A DNA stretch of 64,000 bases from Streptomyces sp. SN-593 (GCF_016756395.1 NZ_AP018365.1:5211001-5275000), one strand, 5' to 3'; positions 1-17,383 are shown, numbered from the stretch's first letter. Program-made: numbers and translations. Notes: generated by a model not told the origin, from the letters alone.

Positions 1-1932
<1,932 letters not shown>

Positions 1933-2025
1933 CGGGCCGGCCCGTCCGGTCCCGCGCCGGACGGGCTCTCCCGCGACCCGTTCAGACCATTTTGAGAATC
2001 AACCCTGAGAGGGATTGACGACACA

Positions 2026-5925
<3,900 letters not shown>

Positions 5926-5966
5926 GTGGTGGGCCTGACGGTCTGAGCGACCGCGGCAGGTGAGGA

Positions 5967-6003
5967 GGGCGGTCGCCCCGGGATTCCGGGGCGGCCGCCC
6001 TTT
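5967..6003 (+). terminator. Rho-independent-type terminator after rpoC
   Basis: A 14-bp GC-rich stem (arms 5967-5980 and 5987-6000, one G-T pair, 6-nt loop) is followed by TTT. It closes the rpoBC transcript 41 bp after the stop codon. Confidence 0.85.
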
Positions 6004-6022
6004 CCCGTGTGCCGGTGCCGAG

Positions 6023-6072
6023 ATAGGTGCGTGATACCGTTATCTCCGTTGTCATCATCCGATGACATCAAC
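6023..6072 (+). promoter_or_regulatory. Candidate operator/promoter of the MFS-TetR pair
   Basis: This unusually AT-rich stretch holds nested inverted repeats: GATA-CCGT-TATC at 6033-6044, and GTCATC/GATGAC arms at 6051-6066. It sits between the rpoC terminator and the efflux gene, where a TetR protein encoded in the same operon would be expected to bind. The assignment rests on position and symmetry only. Confidence 0.35.
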
Positions 6073-7651
6073 GGGTGACATCTGGTCCGGGGAGAGCGAC
6101 GGCGTCGTGTCGAGCAGCGCACACATAGCAGGCGGGCCCAGCGGGTCCGGGGTCGTACCGCGCGGGCTGCGACTGCGCCTGCTCGGACCGACCCTGGTGA
6201 TCGTGGGCTCGCTGATGTCGGTCGTCTCCAGCCTGGGCGCCCCGCTGATCCCCACCATCGCCGACGCCGACGGCGTCTCGCTCAGCACCGCGGAGTGGCT
6301 GCTGACCATCACGCTGATGACGGGCGCGCTCGCCACGCCGCTGATGGGCCGGCTCTCCGACGGCCCCCGGCAGCGCGACGTGATCCTCGCCGCGCTCGGC
6401 TCGGTGGTCGTCGGCTGCGTGGTCGCCGCGCTCTCGGGCGGCTTCGCCATGCTCATCGTCGGCCGCGGCCTCCAGGGGGTGGGCCTCGGGCTGCTGCCGG
6501 TGGCGATGGCCGTCGCCCGGCGCAACCTCACCCCGGAGAAGTCGCGGCAGGCCATCGCCACGCTCTCGGTCACCGCGGCGATCGGCGCCGGGCTCGGCTA
6601 CCCGCTGACCGCGCTGATCGCGGAGACCTTCGACTACCGGGGCGCGTACTGGTTCGGCGCCATCACCGTCGGCTGCTCCTTCGTGCTGGCCGCCGTCGTG
6701 CTGCCCGGCCGGGCCGAGGTGCCCTCGCGGCGCTTCGACACCGTGGGCGCGACCCTGATCAGCCTGGTCGTCGTCGGGCTCTCGGTGGCGCTCAGCGAGG
6801 CGGACGGCTGGGGCTGGACGTCCGCCCGCGCGCTGGGCCTGTTCGCCGCCTGCCTGGTGCTGCTCGCCGCCTGGATCCCGTACGAGCTGCGCACCGCCGA
6901 CCCGCTCATCGACCTGCGGCAGGTCAGGAACCGCTCGGTGCTGACCGCCGACACCGGCGGGTTCCTGATCAGCGTGGCGATGTACCTGCTGCTGCCGGTC
7001 GTGGTGGAGTTCGTCCAGGTCCCGGCGGCCAAGGGCTACGGCTTCGGCGCCTCGCTCGTCGTCTCCGGACTGGTGCTGGTGCCCTACGCGGCGGCGAACT
7101 TCGTGGCCAGCCGCTTCCTCGGGATCTACGAACGGCGGTTCGGCACCCGCAGCATGATCCCGCTGGGCTCGCTGATCTTCGCCTTCGGCACCGCCTTCTT
7201 CGCACTGGAGCACACCCACCTGTGGGAGGCGTTCGTGGTCACGGGGATCGCCGGCTTCGGGATGGGGTTCACCTACGCGGCGATGCCCGGCTTCATCGTG
7301 CGCGCGGTGCCGGCCAGCGAGACCGGCAGCGCGACCGGCTTCTACCAGGTGCTCCGCAGCATCGGCCTCACGTTGGGCAGCGCGCTGTCGGCGGCCGTCC
7401 TGATGGCGCACACCCCGTCGGGCAGCGCGCTGCCGAAGGTGTCGGGCTTCGAGACCGCGCTGCTCTTCGCCTCCGCGCTGGCGGTGGCCACGGCCGTGAT
7501 CAGCTTCGTACTGCCCGGGATCGGCGCCGGGCGGCGGGCGCGGGCCGAGGCCGCGAAGCCCGCGGCGGTCGTCCCTATGATGGAGGAGGAGGCCGAACTC
7601 GCCGGCTCCGGCTTCATGACCGTCGACGACCGGGCTTCGGACACCCGCTGA
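6062..7651 (+). CDS. MFS transporter, drug:H+ antiporter (DHA2-like)
   Basis: Predicted proton-driven efflux pump of the plasma membrane, 529 residues from the first ATG, with about 14 hydrophobic segments typical of the DHA2 subgroup. The cytoplasmic loop GRLSDGPRQRD resembles MFS motif A, and GLQGVGLGLLP with the glycine-rich GAGLGYP stretch fits the antiporter region. The start is uncertain: GTG 6107 has a GGGGAGA box upstream and would drop 15 residues, whereas ATG 6062 has no ribosome-binding site. The TetR gene follows after 11 bp, so efflux is probably ligand-inducible. The substrate cannot be read from sequence. Confidence 0.85.
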   Translation: MTSTGDIWSGESDGVVSSSAHIAGGPSGSGVVPRGLRLRLLGPTLVIVGSLMSVVSSLGAPLIPTIADADGVSLSTAEWLLTITLMTGALATPLMGRLSDGPRQRDVILAALGSVVVGCVVAALSGGFAMLIVGRGLQGVGLGLLPVAMAVARRNLTPEKSRQAIATLSVTAAIGAGLGYPLTALIAETFDYRGAYWFGAITVGCSFVLAAVVLPGRAEVPSRRFDTVGATLISLVVVGLSVALSEADGWGWTSARALGLFAACLVLLAAWIPYELRTADPLIDLRQVRNRSVLTADTGGFLISVAMYLLLPVVVEFVQVPAAKGYGFGASLVVSGLVLVPYAAANFVASRFLGIYERRFGTRSMIPLGSLIFAFGTAFFALEHTHLWEAFVVTGIAGFGMGFTYAAMPGFIVRAVPASETGSATGFYQVLRSIGLTLGSALSAAVLMAHTPSGSALPKVSGFETALLFASALAVATAVISFVLPGIGAGRRARAEAAKPAAVVPMMEEEAELAGSGFMTVDDRASDTR

Positions 7652-7662
7652 GGAGGACCGAG

Positions 7663-8355
7663 GTGAGCGCCGAGCACGCGGCGGCCGGGGGCGGGGCGCC
7701 CGGCGACGGGGGAGCACCGTCGCGCACCGGGCGGTCCCGGGACGCCGCCGCCAGCAAGCAGGCGCTGCTGCGGGCCGCGCAGGAACTGTTCGGGCAGCAG
7801 GGCTTCGAGCGGACCACGATCCGCGAGATCGGCGAACGCGCCGGCGTGGACGCCGCGTTGATCGCCCGCTACTTCGGCAACAAGGCGGAGCTGTACGTCG
7901 CCGCCGTGGTCGCCGAGGACGCCGCCGTCGCCGGCCCGGCCGCGTTCAGCGGGCTGGCGCAGATCGCGGAGACCCTGGTCAGGAGGGCCGACGAGCGCGG
8001 CCCCGGCCCCATCCTCCAGGCGCTGATCCGGTCCGACACCCTCCCGGAGATCCGGGTGGCCGCCGGCGACCGCATCGCCCGCCGCGTCGTCGAGCCGCTG
8101 GCGGACGACATCGCCGGGCAGCACCTGGACCGGCCCCGGCTGCGCGCGGAGGTCGCCGTCGCCGCGCTGTACGGGATCAGCCTCGGCCGCTCGCTCGGCT
8201 GGTTCGAGGAGATCCGGTCCGTGCCGCGGGCCGACCTGCTCGCCCTGGTCACCGAGGCGCTCACCGCCCTGACCGCGGCCGGGGGAGGCGTGGAGGCAAG
8301 CGGGGGCGGTGGCGCCGACGGCGGTGCCGGCGCAGGCCGGGCCGGCGACGTGTGA
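7663..8355 (+). CDS. TetR-family transcriptional regulator
   Basis: One-component repressor, 230 residues. An N-terminal helix-turn-helix domain lies at about residues 27-75 (GFERTTIREIGERAGVD, then RYFGNKAELY), followed by a helical ligand-binding domain and a glycine-rich low-complexity tail of about 25 residues. GTG 7663 is preceded by AGGAGGA (7651-7657), which overlaps the MFS stop codon, so the two genes are transcribed and probably translated together. It likely represses its own operon through the repeats upstream of 6072. Confidence 0.88.
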   Translation: MSAEHAAAGGGAPGDGGAPSRTGRSRDAAASKQALLRAAQELFGQQGFERTTIREIGERAGVDAALIARYFGNKAELYVAAVVAEDAAVAGPAAFSGLAQIAETLVRRADERGPGPILQALIRSDTLPEIRVAAGDRIARRVVEPLADDIAGQHLDRPRLRAEVAVAALYGISLGRSLGWFEEIRSVPRADLLALVTEALTALTAAGGGVEASGGGGADGGAGAGRAGDV

Positions 8356-8444
8356 CCGCTGCCTTCCGCCCCGTTCTGTCACAACTTCTCTACACCCCGC
8401 GGACGTTCCCGCCGCGGGCCGCCGTCCTGGGGCATGCTGGTTCC

Positions 8445-8909
8445 ATGCTGGCCGGTGACGCGGATCGTGAGCGTGCGGTGGACGTCCTCAAGGAGGCGTA
8501 CACCCAGGGCCGGTTGAGGCCCGAGGAGTACGACGAGCGGGTCGGCCGGGCGTACCAGGCGCGGACCTACGACGACCTCGACCGGATCACCGCGGACATC
8601 CCGGGCCCGATGGCGCCGTACCCGGTGTACCCGCAGGTGCCCTTCGCCTTCGCCCCGCCGGTCCAGGGCACCAACGGCATGGCGACCGCCTCGCTGGTCT
8701 GCGGCATCCTCGGCACGGTCACCATGGGGGCCGCCTCGATCCCGGCGATCATCTGCGGGCACCTCGCCAAGGGCCAGATCCGCCGCACCGGACAGGCCGG
8801 CGACGGCCAGGCCACCGCGGGGCTCGTCCTCGGCTACCTCTGCCTGTTCGGCCTGCTCGCCTTCATCGGCACGATCGTCGCCGTCGTCGCCAGCGCCCCC
8901 GGCCCCTGA
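8445..8909 (+). CDS. DUF1707/DUF4190 small membrane protein
   Basis: Protein of 154 residues. The N-terminal 50 residues match the actinobacterial DUF1707 pattern (DRERAVDVLKEAYTQGRL, then EYDERVGRAY), and two C-terminal hydrophobic segments flank a short KGQIRRTG loop as in DUF4190. The N terminus is probably cytoplasmic. ATG 8445 is chosen because the family begins just after it and a -10-like CATGCT lies exactly six bases upstream, the leaderless arrangement seen repeatedly here. An in-frame GTG at 8352 gives a non-conserved extension overlapping tetR. Function is unknown. Confidence 0.8.
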   Translation: MLAGDADRERAVDVLKEAYTQGRLRPEEYDERVGRAYQARTYDDLDRITADIPGPMAPYPVYPQVPFAFAPPVQGTNGMATASLVCGILGTVTMGAASIPAIICGHLAKGQIRRTGQAGDGQATAGLVLGYLCLFGLLAFIGTIVAVVASAPGP

Positions 8910-9006
8910 CCCCGCCGACACCCGCCGGACACCGGCCGGACACCGCCTCGGCATACCGCCGCCAACCGGGGCACAGCAGGCCCGCGGCGGCCCGTGTGCA
9001 TTTGTT

Positions 9007-9035
9007 TTGACCGTAGCCGATGCGGTAGGTACGCT
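9007..9035 (+). promoter_or_regulatory. Housekeeping promoter of the str operon
   Basis: A -35 TTGACC (9007-9012), a 17-bp spacer and a -10 TACGCT (9030-9035) match the HrdB-type vegetative consensus. It lies in the 319-bp gap between 8909 and rpsL and predicts a leader of about 185 nt. Confidence 0.7.
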
Positions 9036-9154
9036 CTCATCTGTGCCTGGGGTGTGCCCGGGTCCTTGTGCGTGCCGTGTGACCGGACGAGGACACCGAG
9101 GCCGCGGCGCCCGACCAAACGCACTCTCCGTCCTTTCGGATACGTGCGGGGCCC

Positions 9155-9181
9155 GCGACACACCCGACCGCGTGGGTCGGG
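9155..9181 (+). promoter_or_regulatory. Conserved hairpin motif in the rpsL leader
   Basis: CCCGACC-GCGTG-GGTCGGG (9163-9181) is a 7-bp stem with a 5-nt loop ending 48 nt before the rpsL start codon. The same sequence with one base changed occurs 48 nt before rpsJ. Position and conservation suggest a shared RNA or DNA control element of ribosomal protein operons. Confidence 0.6.
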
Positions 9182-9228
9182 TCCCAGGTTAGATGTATCG
9201 AGATCGGCACACAGAAACCGGAGAAACG

Positions 9229-9600
9229 GTGCCTACGATCCAGCAGCTGGTCCGAAAGGGCCGGCAGGACAAGGTCGAGAAGAACAAGACGCCCGCGCTG
9301 AAGGGTTCGCCCCAGCGCCGCGGCGTCTGCACGCGTGTCTACACGACCACCCCGAAGAAGCCGAACTCGGCCCTCCGTAAGGTCGCGCGTGTCCGTCTGA
9401 CCAGCGGTATCGAGGTCACCGCCTACATCCCGGGCGAGGGCCACAACCTTCAGGAGCACTCCATCGTGCTCGTGCGCGGCGGCCGTGTGAAGGACCTGCC
9501 GGGTGTTCGCTACAAGATCATCCGCGGTTCGCTCGACACGCAGGGCGTGAAGAACCGTAAGCAGGCCCGCAGCCGCTACGGCGCCAAGAAGGAGAAGTAA
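9229..9600 (+). CDS. rpsL: 30S ribosomal protein S12
   Basis: S12 lies at the decoding centre of the 30S subunit and helps monitor codon-anticodon pairing. It has 123 residues from GTG 9229, preceded by a GGAGAAA ribosome-binding site. The conserved loop TTTPKKPNS carries K43 and the second loop carries K88; both are the unmutated lysines, so there is no sign of a streptomycin-resistance allele. It is the first gene of the str operon, two bases before rpsG. An in-frame ATG at 9193 would add 12 non-conserved residues. Confidence 0.98.
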   Translation: MPTIQQLVRKGRQDKVEKNKTPALKGSPQRRGVCTRVYTTTPKKPNSALRKVARVRLTSGIEVTAYIPGEGHNLQEHSIVLVRGGRVKDLPGVRYKIIRGSLDTQGVKNRKQARSRYGAKKEK

Positions 9601-9602
9601 GC

Positions 9603-10073
9603 ATGCCTCGTAAGGGCCCCGCCCCGAAGCGCCCGGTCATCATCGACCCGGTTTACGGCTCCCCGCTGGTGACCTCGCTGGTCAACAAGATCCTCCTGCA
9701 CGGCAAGCGCTCCACCGCCGAACGCATCGTCTACGGCGCCCTGGAGGGCCTGCGCGAGAAGGCCGGTGCCGACCCGGTGATCACCCTCAAGCGCGCGCTG
9801 GAGAACATCAAGCCGACCCTGGAGGTCAAGTCCCGCCGCGTCGGCGGTGCGACCTACCAGGTGCCGGTCGAGGTCCGCCCGGGCCGCCAGAACACCCTGG
9901 CCCTGCGCTGGCTGGTCGGGTACTCCCGCGCCCGCCGCGAGAAGACCATGACCGAGCGGCTGATGAACGAGATCCTCGACGCCAGCAACGGCCTGGGCGC
10001 CTCCGTGAAGCGCCGCGAGGACACGCACAAGATGGCCGAGTCCAACAAGGCCTTCGCGCACTACCGCTGGTAG
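9603..10073 (+). CDS. rpsG: 30S ribosomal protein S7
   Basis: Primary 16S rRNA-binding protein that nucleates the 30S head and contacts E-site tRNA. It is 156 residues, the standard length, with a conserved basic N terminus (PRKGPAPKRPV) and a C-terminal helix ending MAESNKAFAHYRW. It starts two bases after rpsL, which suggests translational coupling. In E. coli S7 represses the str operon; whether it does so here cannot be read from sequence. Confidence 0.98.
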   Translation: MPRKGPAPKRPVIIDPVYGSPLVTSLVNKILLHGKRSTAERIVYGALEGLREKAGADPVITLKRALENIKPTLEVKSRRVGGATYQVPVEVRPGRQNTLALRWLVGYSRARREKTMTERLMNEILDASNGLGASVKRREDTHKMAESNKAFAHYRW

Positions 10074-10111
10074 TCACCACCCCCATCGAGACCGAGAGAA
10101 GACTGAGCCAC

Positions 10112-12237
<2,126 letters not shown>

Positions 12238-12241
<4 letters not shown>

Positions 12242-12271
12242 TACCTTCCGGTACCTCGTCTAGGCTTGACA
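12238..12271 (+). promoter_or_regulatory. Candidate tuf promoter
   Basis: TAGGCT (12261-12266) fits a -10 box and TTGACA (12266-12271) fits a -35 box, but neither has a convincing partner at 17 bp. Streptomycete tuf1 genes are known to have a promoter in the fusA-tuf gap, so a promoter is likely here but its exact boxes are not settled. Confidence 0.4.
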
Positions 12272-12281
12272 GCAGGCTTTC

Positions 12282-12316
12282 GGGGTGTTTCCGGCGCTAT
12301 GCGCCGGAAACGCCCC
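12282..12316 (+). other. Very strong hairpin in the fusA-tuf gap
   Basis: Arms 12282-12297 and 12301-12316 form a 16-bp stem with one G-T pair around a TAT loop; the inner 11 bp (GTTTCCGGCGC) are perfect. No T-run follows and tuf starts 75 bp later, so it may be an attenuator, an RNA-processing or stability element, or a partial terminator setting the EF-Tu to EF-G ratio. Confidence 0.6.
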
Positions 12317-12391
12317 CGGGTCGGCATTCCAGCAAAGATCACCTGGCGCCGATGAAGCAAGGCGTACAGATCCACTCCCAGGAGGACCCCA

Positions 12392-13585
<1,194 letters not shown>

Positions 13586-13614
13586 GTCCCGAGGGCTCCT
13601 GGAGCCGTCGGCAG

Positions 13615-13648
13615 GGTGCCCCACTCCGTCCGGAGTGGGGCACCTTTC
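13615..13648 (+). terminator. Terminator after tuf
   Basis: A perfect GC-rich inverted repeat (arms 13615-13628 and 13631-13644) is followed by TTTCT. It ends the str operon and separates it from the convergent ABC transporter genes. Confidence 0.85.
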
Positions 13649-13686
13649 TGCGTTCCGCGACGCCGCGGAGAGCCGGACGGGAGGCC

Positions 13687-15543
13687 CTAGCGGACGAGCC
13701 TGTCCGCGGACCTCGCCGCCGCGTACCCGAGGGCGGCCGTCAGCAGCACGCAGACCGCGACGGCGCCGGCCGGGGTGGCGCGGGAGAGCGTGAGCGCCAG
13801 CACCGTCACGGCGACCAGCGGGCCCGCCGCGTACCAGGCGAGGTAGATCAGGGGCCCGGGGGAGCCGATCGGGGAGCCGCCGCCGAGGAACATGAGCTGG
13901 GTGCGGGCCGGCCCGCGGCAGGCGCCGTAGAGCGCGGCGGCGGTGAACGGGAAGGCGCACAGCGGCAGGTAGAGCAGCGCGGCGGGGGAGCCCTCGACGG
14001 CGAAGGGGATCCCCGCGAGCAGCCCGAGGGCCGCGCCCACCGCGGCCGGCACGATCCCGTGCCGGAGCATCAGGCCGCGCAGGCGGTACGGCGACCAGGC
14101 CGAGCGCCGCAGGTCGTCGGTCTCCACCCGGGCGGACTCGGCCAGCGCGCCCACCGCGAGGTAGCCGCAGAGTAGTCCGACCACCAGGCCGACCGGGCGG
14201 CGCTCGCCGCCGAGGTCGGCGCCGAGCCCCGCGGCCGAGGCCGCGGCGGCCGTCCACAGCGCGGCGCGGCCGACCCGGCCGGGCGCGCGCAGCAGCGTCA
14301 GGGCGTCGCGCCAGACGACGGCGAGGTGCCGGGCCGCCCGGCCGCGCGGCGGCGGCAGCCGGACCATGCGGGTGGCGTCGCCGCCGGCGGCGTCCAGCAG
14401 CGCGAGCTTGGCGGCGCGCAGTTCGAGCGACCAGGCCACCGAGGCGACGGTGGTGGCCGTGGCGGCCCTGGCCCGCAGCCGCGCGGTGGGCACGGCTGCG
14501 GCCTCGCGGTGGGCGAGCAGCACCGCCGCGGCGGTGCCGGCCAGCAGCAGGGCGACCGCGGCGGGCCAGCCCGGTGCGCTGCCGCCGCAGGCCCGGACTA
14601 CGGGCTGGGCGGCCCAGCCCCAGGGGCCCGACCACAGCTCGACCCACTCCAGCGGCCGGACCCGGTGCCCGGAGCCGGCCAGCGCGGTCTGCGCGCCCAG
14701 CGCGGCGAGCAGGAGGACGGCGGGCGCGGTCCAGCGGCGCACCGTCCGGGACAGGTCCGGACGGCGCTCCACCGCCATGCCGACGGCCGTGGCGAGCAGC
14801 GGCAGGCAGAGCGCGGCGGGCAGCACGGCCGGCAGCGCGTGCCCGATCGACGCCTGGCCGGTGACGCGCAGCGCGACCGCGCCGGCCAGCCCGCCGAGGA
14901 CGCCGGGGACCAGGGAGAGCCCCGCGGACAGCCGGAACCACGGCCGCAGCACCGCGGCCCGCCGGACCGGCTGCGCCAGCAGCCAGCCCACGGCCGGGCC
15001 GGGCAGCACCACCGGGCCGCGCCACAGCGCGTCCCGGGCGGCGACCAGGGACAGCAGCAGGCCCAGCGCGGTGAACAGGGCCGGCAGGCCGCGGGTCAGG
15101 CCGGCGCCGAAGCCGCCGTAGTCCGCGCCTTCGCCGAGGCCGCGCAGGAAGTGCACCGCCAGCCCGCTGCCGTAGCCGACGACGGCGAGCAGCACGGAGT
15201 AGAGCAGGACGGCCAGGTCGCGGCCCTGCTGCCGGCGGTGGGCCCGGCGCTTGGCCCGCAGCCACGCGAGCGTCTCGGCGGTGCGGTCGTCGTCGGTCTC
15301 GCTCCAGCCGCCCGACGCGGTCTCCCCGGGGTCGTCGGGCTCGGTCCCGTGGTCGTCCGGCGTCCCGGTCCCGTCGTCGGACCGCTCCGCGGCACCGGCG
15401 CCCGCCGCGTCCGTGGGGGCCGTAGGGGCCGCCGCGTCCGTCGGCGCCGGCACGGGCGCCCGGTCGGGCGGGCCGGGCAGGTCGGGCGGGGTCGGCCGGA
15501 CCGCCTGGTCCGGCTGATTCCGGTGGTCCGGCGGGATCGCCAT
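13687..15543 (-). CDS. Putative ABC transporter permease with long acidic N terminus
   Basis: Membrane protein of 618 residues. An N-terminal Asp/Pro/Ala-rich cytoplasmic stretch of about 110 residues is followed by about a dozen hydrophobic segments. It lies directly downstream of an ABC ATPase gene, hence the permease call; I do not recognise a specific subfamily and substrate is unknown. ATG 15543 is chosen because AAGGAG precedes it. The alternative GTG 15663 overlaps the ATPase stop codon, lacks a ribosome-binding site and would add 40 low-complexity residues. The gene converges on tuf. Confidence 0.72.
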   Translation of the reverse strand: MAIPPDHRNQPDQAVRPTPPDLPGPPDRAPVPAPTDAAAPTAPTDAAGAGAAERSDDGTGTPDDHGTEPDDPGETASGGWSETDDDRTAETLAWLRAKRRAHRRQQGRDLAVLLYSVLLAVVGYGSGLAVHFLRGLGEGADYGGFGAGLTRGLPALFTALGLLLSLVAARDALWRGPVVLPGPAVGWLLAQPVRRAAVLRPWFRLSAGLSLVPGVLGGLAGAVALRVTGQASIGHALPAVLPAALCLPLLATAVGMAVERRPDLSRTVRRWTAPAVLLLAALGAQTALAGSGHRVRPLEWVELWSGPWGWAAQPVVRACGGSAPGWPAAVALLLAGTAAAVLLAHREAAAVPTARLRARAATATTVASVAWSLELRAAKLALLDAAGGDATRMVRLPPPRGRAARHLAVVWRDALTLLRAPGRVGRAALWTAAAASAAGLGADLGGERRPVGLVVGLLCGYLAVGALAESARVETDDLRRSAWSPYRLRGLMLRHGIVPAAVGAALGLLAGIPFAVEGSPAALLYLPLCAFPFTAAALYGACRGPARTQLMFLGGGSPIGSPGPLIYLAWYAAGPLVAVTVLALTLSRATPAGAVAVCVLLTAALGYAAARSADRLVR

Positions 15544-15659
15544 GGCCGTCCGCTCCTTCTCCGTCTCCGTCCCGTCCGGCTGGTCGTCCGAGGGCGCCGC
15601 GCCTGCCGGGCGGGACGGGCCGGGCCGCTCGGCCGGGGTCGGTGCTCCGGGGTGCCGGG

Positions 15660-16364
15660 TCACGAGGAGGCGGCAAGCTGGGCGAGGACCTCGGCCGGCG
15701 GGCCCTGGGCGACGACCCGGCCGTCCTCCAGGGCGACCAGGTGGTCGGCGACCGCCTCGGCCAGCTCGGCCTGGTGGGTGGCGAGCAGCACCGCCACGCC
15801 GCTCTCCTTCTCGGCGACCAGCAACTCGGCCAGCCGTCGCCGTGCGTCGGGGTCGAGGCGCTGCTCGGGCTCGTCGAGGACCAGCAGGTCCCGCGGCCGG
15901 ACCAGGGCGGCCGCCAGCAGCAGCGACTGCATCTGTCCGGAGGACAGCGCGCCCGGCAGCGCGCCCGCGTGGTCGGACAGCCGGCGGTCGGCCAGCACTT
16001 GGTCGATCCAGCCGGCCGCGTCGTCGACGGCGTGCGCGACCGTCACCAGCTCCAGGTGCTCGCGCACGGTGAGGTCGGGATAGCAGGCCACGGTGTCGCC
16101 GACCACGGCGACCCGGGCGCGCACCTCCGGGTCGTCCTCGCTGATCGGCCGCCCGGCGAACAGGGCCTGGCCGCCGGTCGGGGCGTCGCGGCCGGAGGCG
16201 ATCCGCAGCAGCGTCGACTTGCCGGAGCCGTTGTGCCCGAACAGCGCGGTGCACCGGCCCGCGGCCACGTCCAGGTCGAGCGGCCGCAGGGCCTGCCGTT
16301 TCCCGTAGCTCCTGCTGACCTTCCGCAGCCGCAGCAGCGCGCCCGCACCCGTGGTCGCCTTCAT
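15660..16364 (-). CDS. ABC transporter ATP-binding protein
   Basis: ATPase subunit of 234 residues. Walker A is GHNGSGKST near residue 43. The signature region reads ALSSGQMQ instead of the usual LSGGQ, Walker B is LLVLDEP, and the switch histidine lies in ATHQAEL. ATG 16364 has a GAAGGGG ribosome-binding site. With the downstream permease it probably forms an ABC-2-like exporter. Such pairs export peptides, antibiotics or lipids; the secreted peptide gene divergent from it at 16606 is a possible but unproven cargo. Confidence 0.85.
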   Translation of the reverse strand: MKATTGAGALLRLRKVSRSYGKRQALRPLDLDVAAGRCTALFGHNGSGKSTLLRIASGRDAPTGGQALFAGRPISEDDPEVRARVAVVGDTVACYPDLTVREHLELVTVAHAVDDAAGWIDQVLADRRLSDHAGALPGALSSGQMQSLLLAAALVRPRDLLVLDEPEQRLDPDARRRLAELLVAEKESGVAVLLATHQAELAEAVADHLVALEDGRVVAQGPPAEVLAQLAASS

Positions 16365-16499
16365 GCGGGCCCCTTCGTGCCGTGTGGGTGGATACGCCGA
16401 GACCTTAGTACGGCGCCCCGTGCCGGGAGGCGGCCCCGCCGGCTCCGTACCCGGCCGGTGACCGGCCCCGCGGAGTCGTGCGCACGGTCGTGGCATTGG

Positions 16500-16580
16500 T
16501 ATAGACCTATAGCCGGTCGCCCGGATAGCATGCGAGCGCAATCGCACCACTCCGTACGGTCCCTGACGGTCTGTCAGGGA
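16500..16580 (+). promoter_or_regulatory. Inverted repeats between divergent ABC and peptide genes
   Basis: Two separate perfect inverted repeats lie in this gap: TATAG-AC-CTATA (16500-16511) and TCCCTGAC-GGTCT-GTCAGGGA (16560-16580). The second is 26 bp before the peptide start codon. They are plausible regulator-binding sites, and the AT-rich first repeat may overlap a promoter. Confidence 0.45.
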
Positions 16581-16605
16581 ATCTCGCACTTTGAGGAGTT
16601 GGAAC

Positions 16606-16827
16606 GTGAGACAACGCATCGGACTGCTCGCCGCCGCCGCGGTCGCCGCCCTGGTCCCGCTCGGCGCCGCGACCTCGGCGCACGCGACCCAGGAGTTCCC
16701 GCACCTTGCCGGCATCTACGCCACGCAGGACGAGTGCCAGGCGGCGGGCGTCGCCGGGCATGACCTGTGGGGGCCGGTCTTCCTCTGCCAGGGGGTCGGG
16801 CTGTCGTTCTACCTCTACACCCACTGA
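16606..16827 (+). CDS. Small secreted peptide
   Basis: Predicted 73-residue precursor. GTG 16606 follows GAGGAG at 16593-16598. The N terminus RQR, a hydrophobic Ala/Leu/Val run and an SAHA-T cleavage site form a clear Sec signal peptide, leaving a mature peptide of about 43 residues. The mature part has two cysteines 22 residues apart, which could form one disulphide, plus many aromatic residues and no obvious family. It is flanked by inverted repeats and diverges from an ABC exporter. The function is unknown. Confidence 0.7.
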   Translation: MRQRIGLLAAAAVAALVPLGAATSAHATQEFPHLAGIYATQDECQAAGVAGHDLWGPVFLCQGVGLSFYLYTH

Positions 16828-17004
16828 TCCACCGGCACCGCGTGCGCCTGGGGCGGGCTCCCGCCCGCTCCCGGCCCGGTGTCGACCCCCGGCGCGGTGT
16901 CCGTTCCCAGGCCGCGGGATGCCGCGCGGGCCGCCCGGCGCAGCCCCGTGGCGGCGGACGAAACGGGACGTCTCGCGCACCGCGACCGGTGCGGGCGGCC
17001 CGGG

Positions 17005-17033
17005 TTTGGCGAACGGCCGCCAAAGGGTAGGCT
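17005..17033 (+). promoter_or_regulatory. Candidate S10 operon promoter overlapping an inverted repeat
   Basis: A -35-like TTTGGC (17005-17010), a 17-bp spacer and a -10 TAGGCT (17028-17033) suggest a vegetative promoter. A perfect 7-bp inverted repeat (TTTGGCG at 17005-17011, CGCCAAA at 17018-17024) covers the -35 box and half the spacer, as an operator would. Confidence 0.55.
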
Positions 17034-17383
17034 TTCCCGCTCGATTGGCCACGGCCATGTCCCCTATGGCACACTGTCCAAGTTGCTCGGTCGAGCGCCG
17101 ATGCTGCGCGCCTCCCGTCGGGGGGACCGGAAGCGAGTCCCACAGTACTCGTCGTCCATATCTGCCCTCCGGGCAGCACTGGGACGGACGTACGGGAATC
17201 TTCCGGGAAGTGTCAGCGCGGCTCCGACCAGGCATCCGGTGGGTGGTATCTCCCACGCAAATCCCTGTCGCAGGGCCTTTCCGCATGCGGAAAGGCATGT
17301 GCGAGGGAGGCGACACGCCCGACCGCGTGGGTCGGACAAGCGGATGCCAGAGCGTAAACAGAGACAAGGACTACGGAGTAGCC
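17034..17383 (+). promoter_or_regulatory. Long S10 operon leader with palindrome and shared motif
   Basis: About 350 nt lie between the candidate promoter and rpsJ, and I see no gene in them. A 22-nt perfect palindrome occupies 17275-17296 (half-site GCCTTTCCGCA) and is enclosed by TCGCA/TGCGA arms at 17268-17272 and 17300-17304. The motif CCCGACC-GCGTG-GGTCGG follows at 17318-17335, 48 nt before rpsJ, identical but for one base to the rpsL leader. Autogenous regulation of S10 operons by L4 is established in E. coli; this sequence suggests some leader control here too. Confidence 0.55.

Noticed and set aside
17194..17220. SigR-type promoter (GGGAAT) in the S10 leader
   Set aside because: No GTT element at 18 bp.
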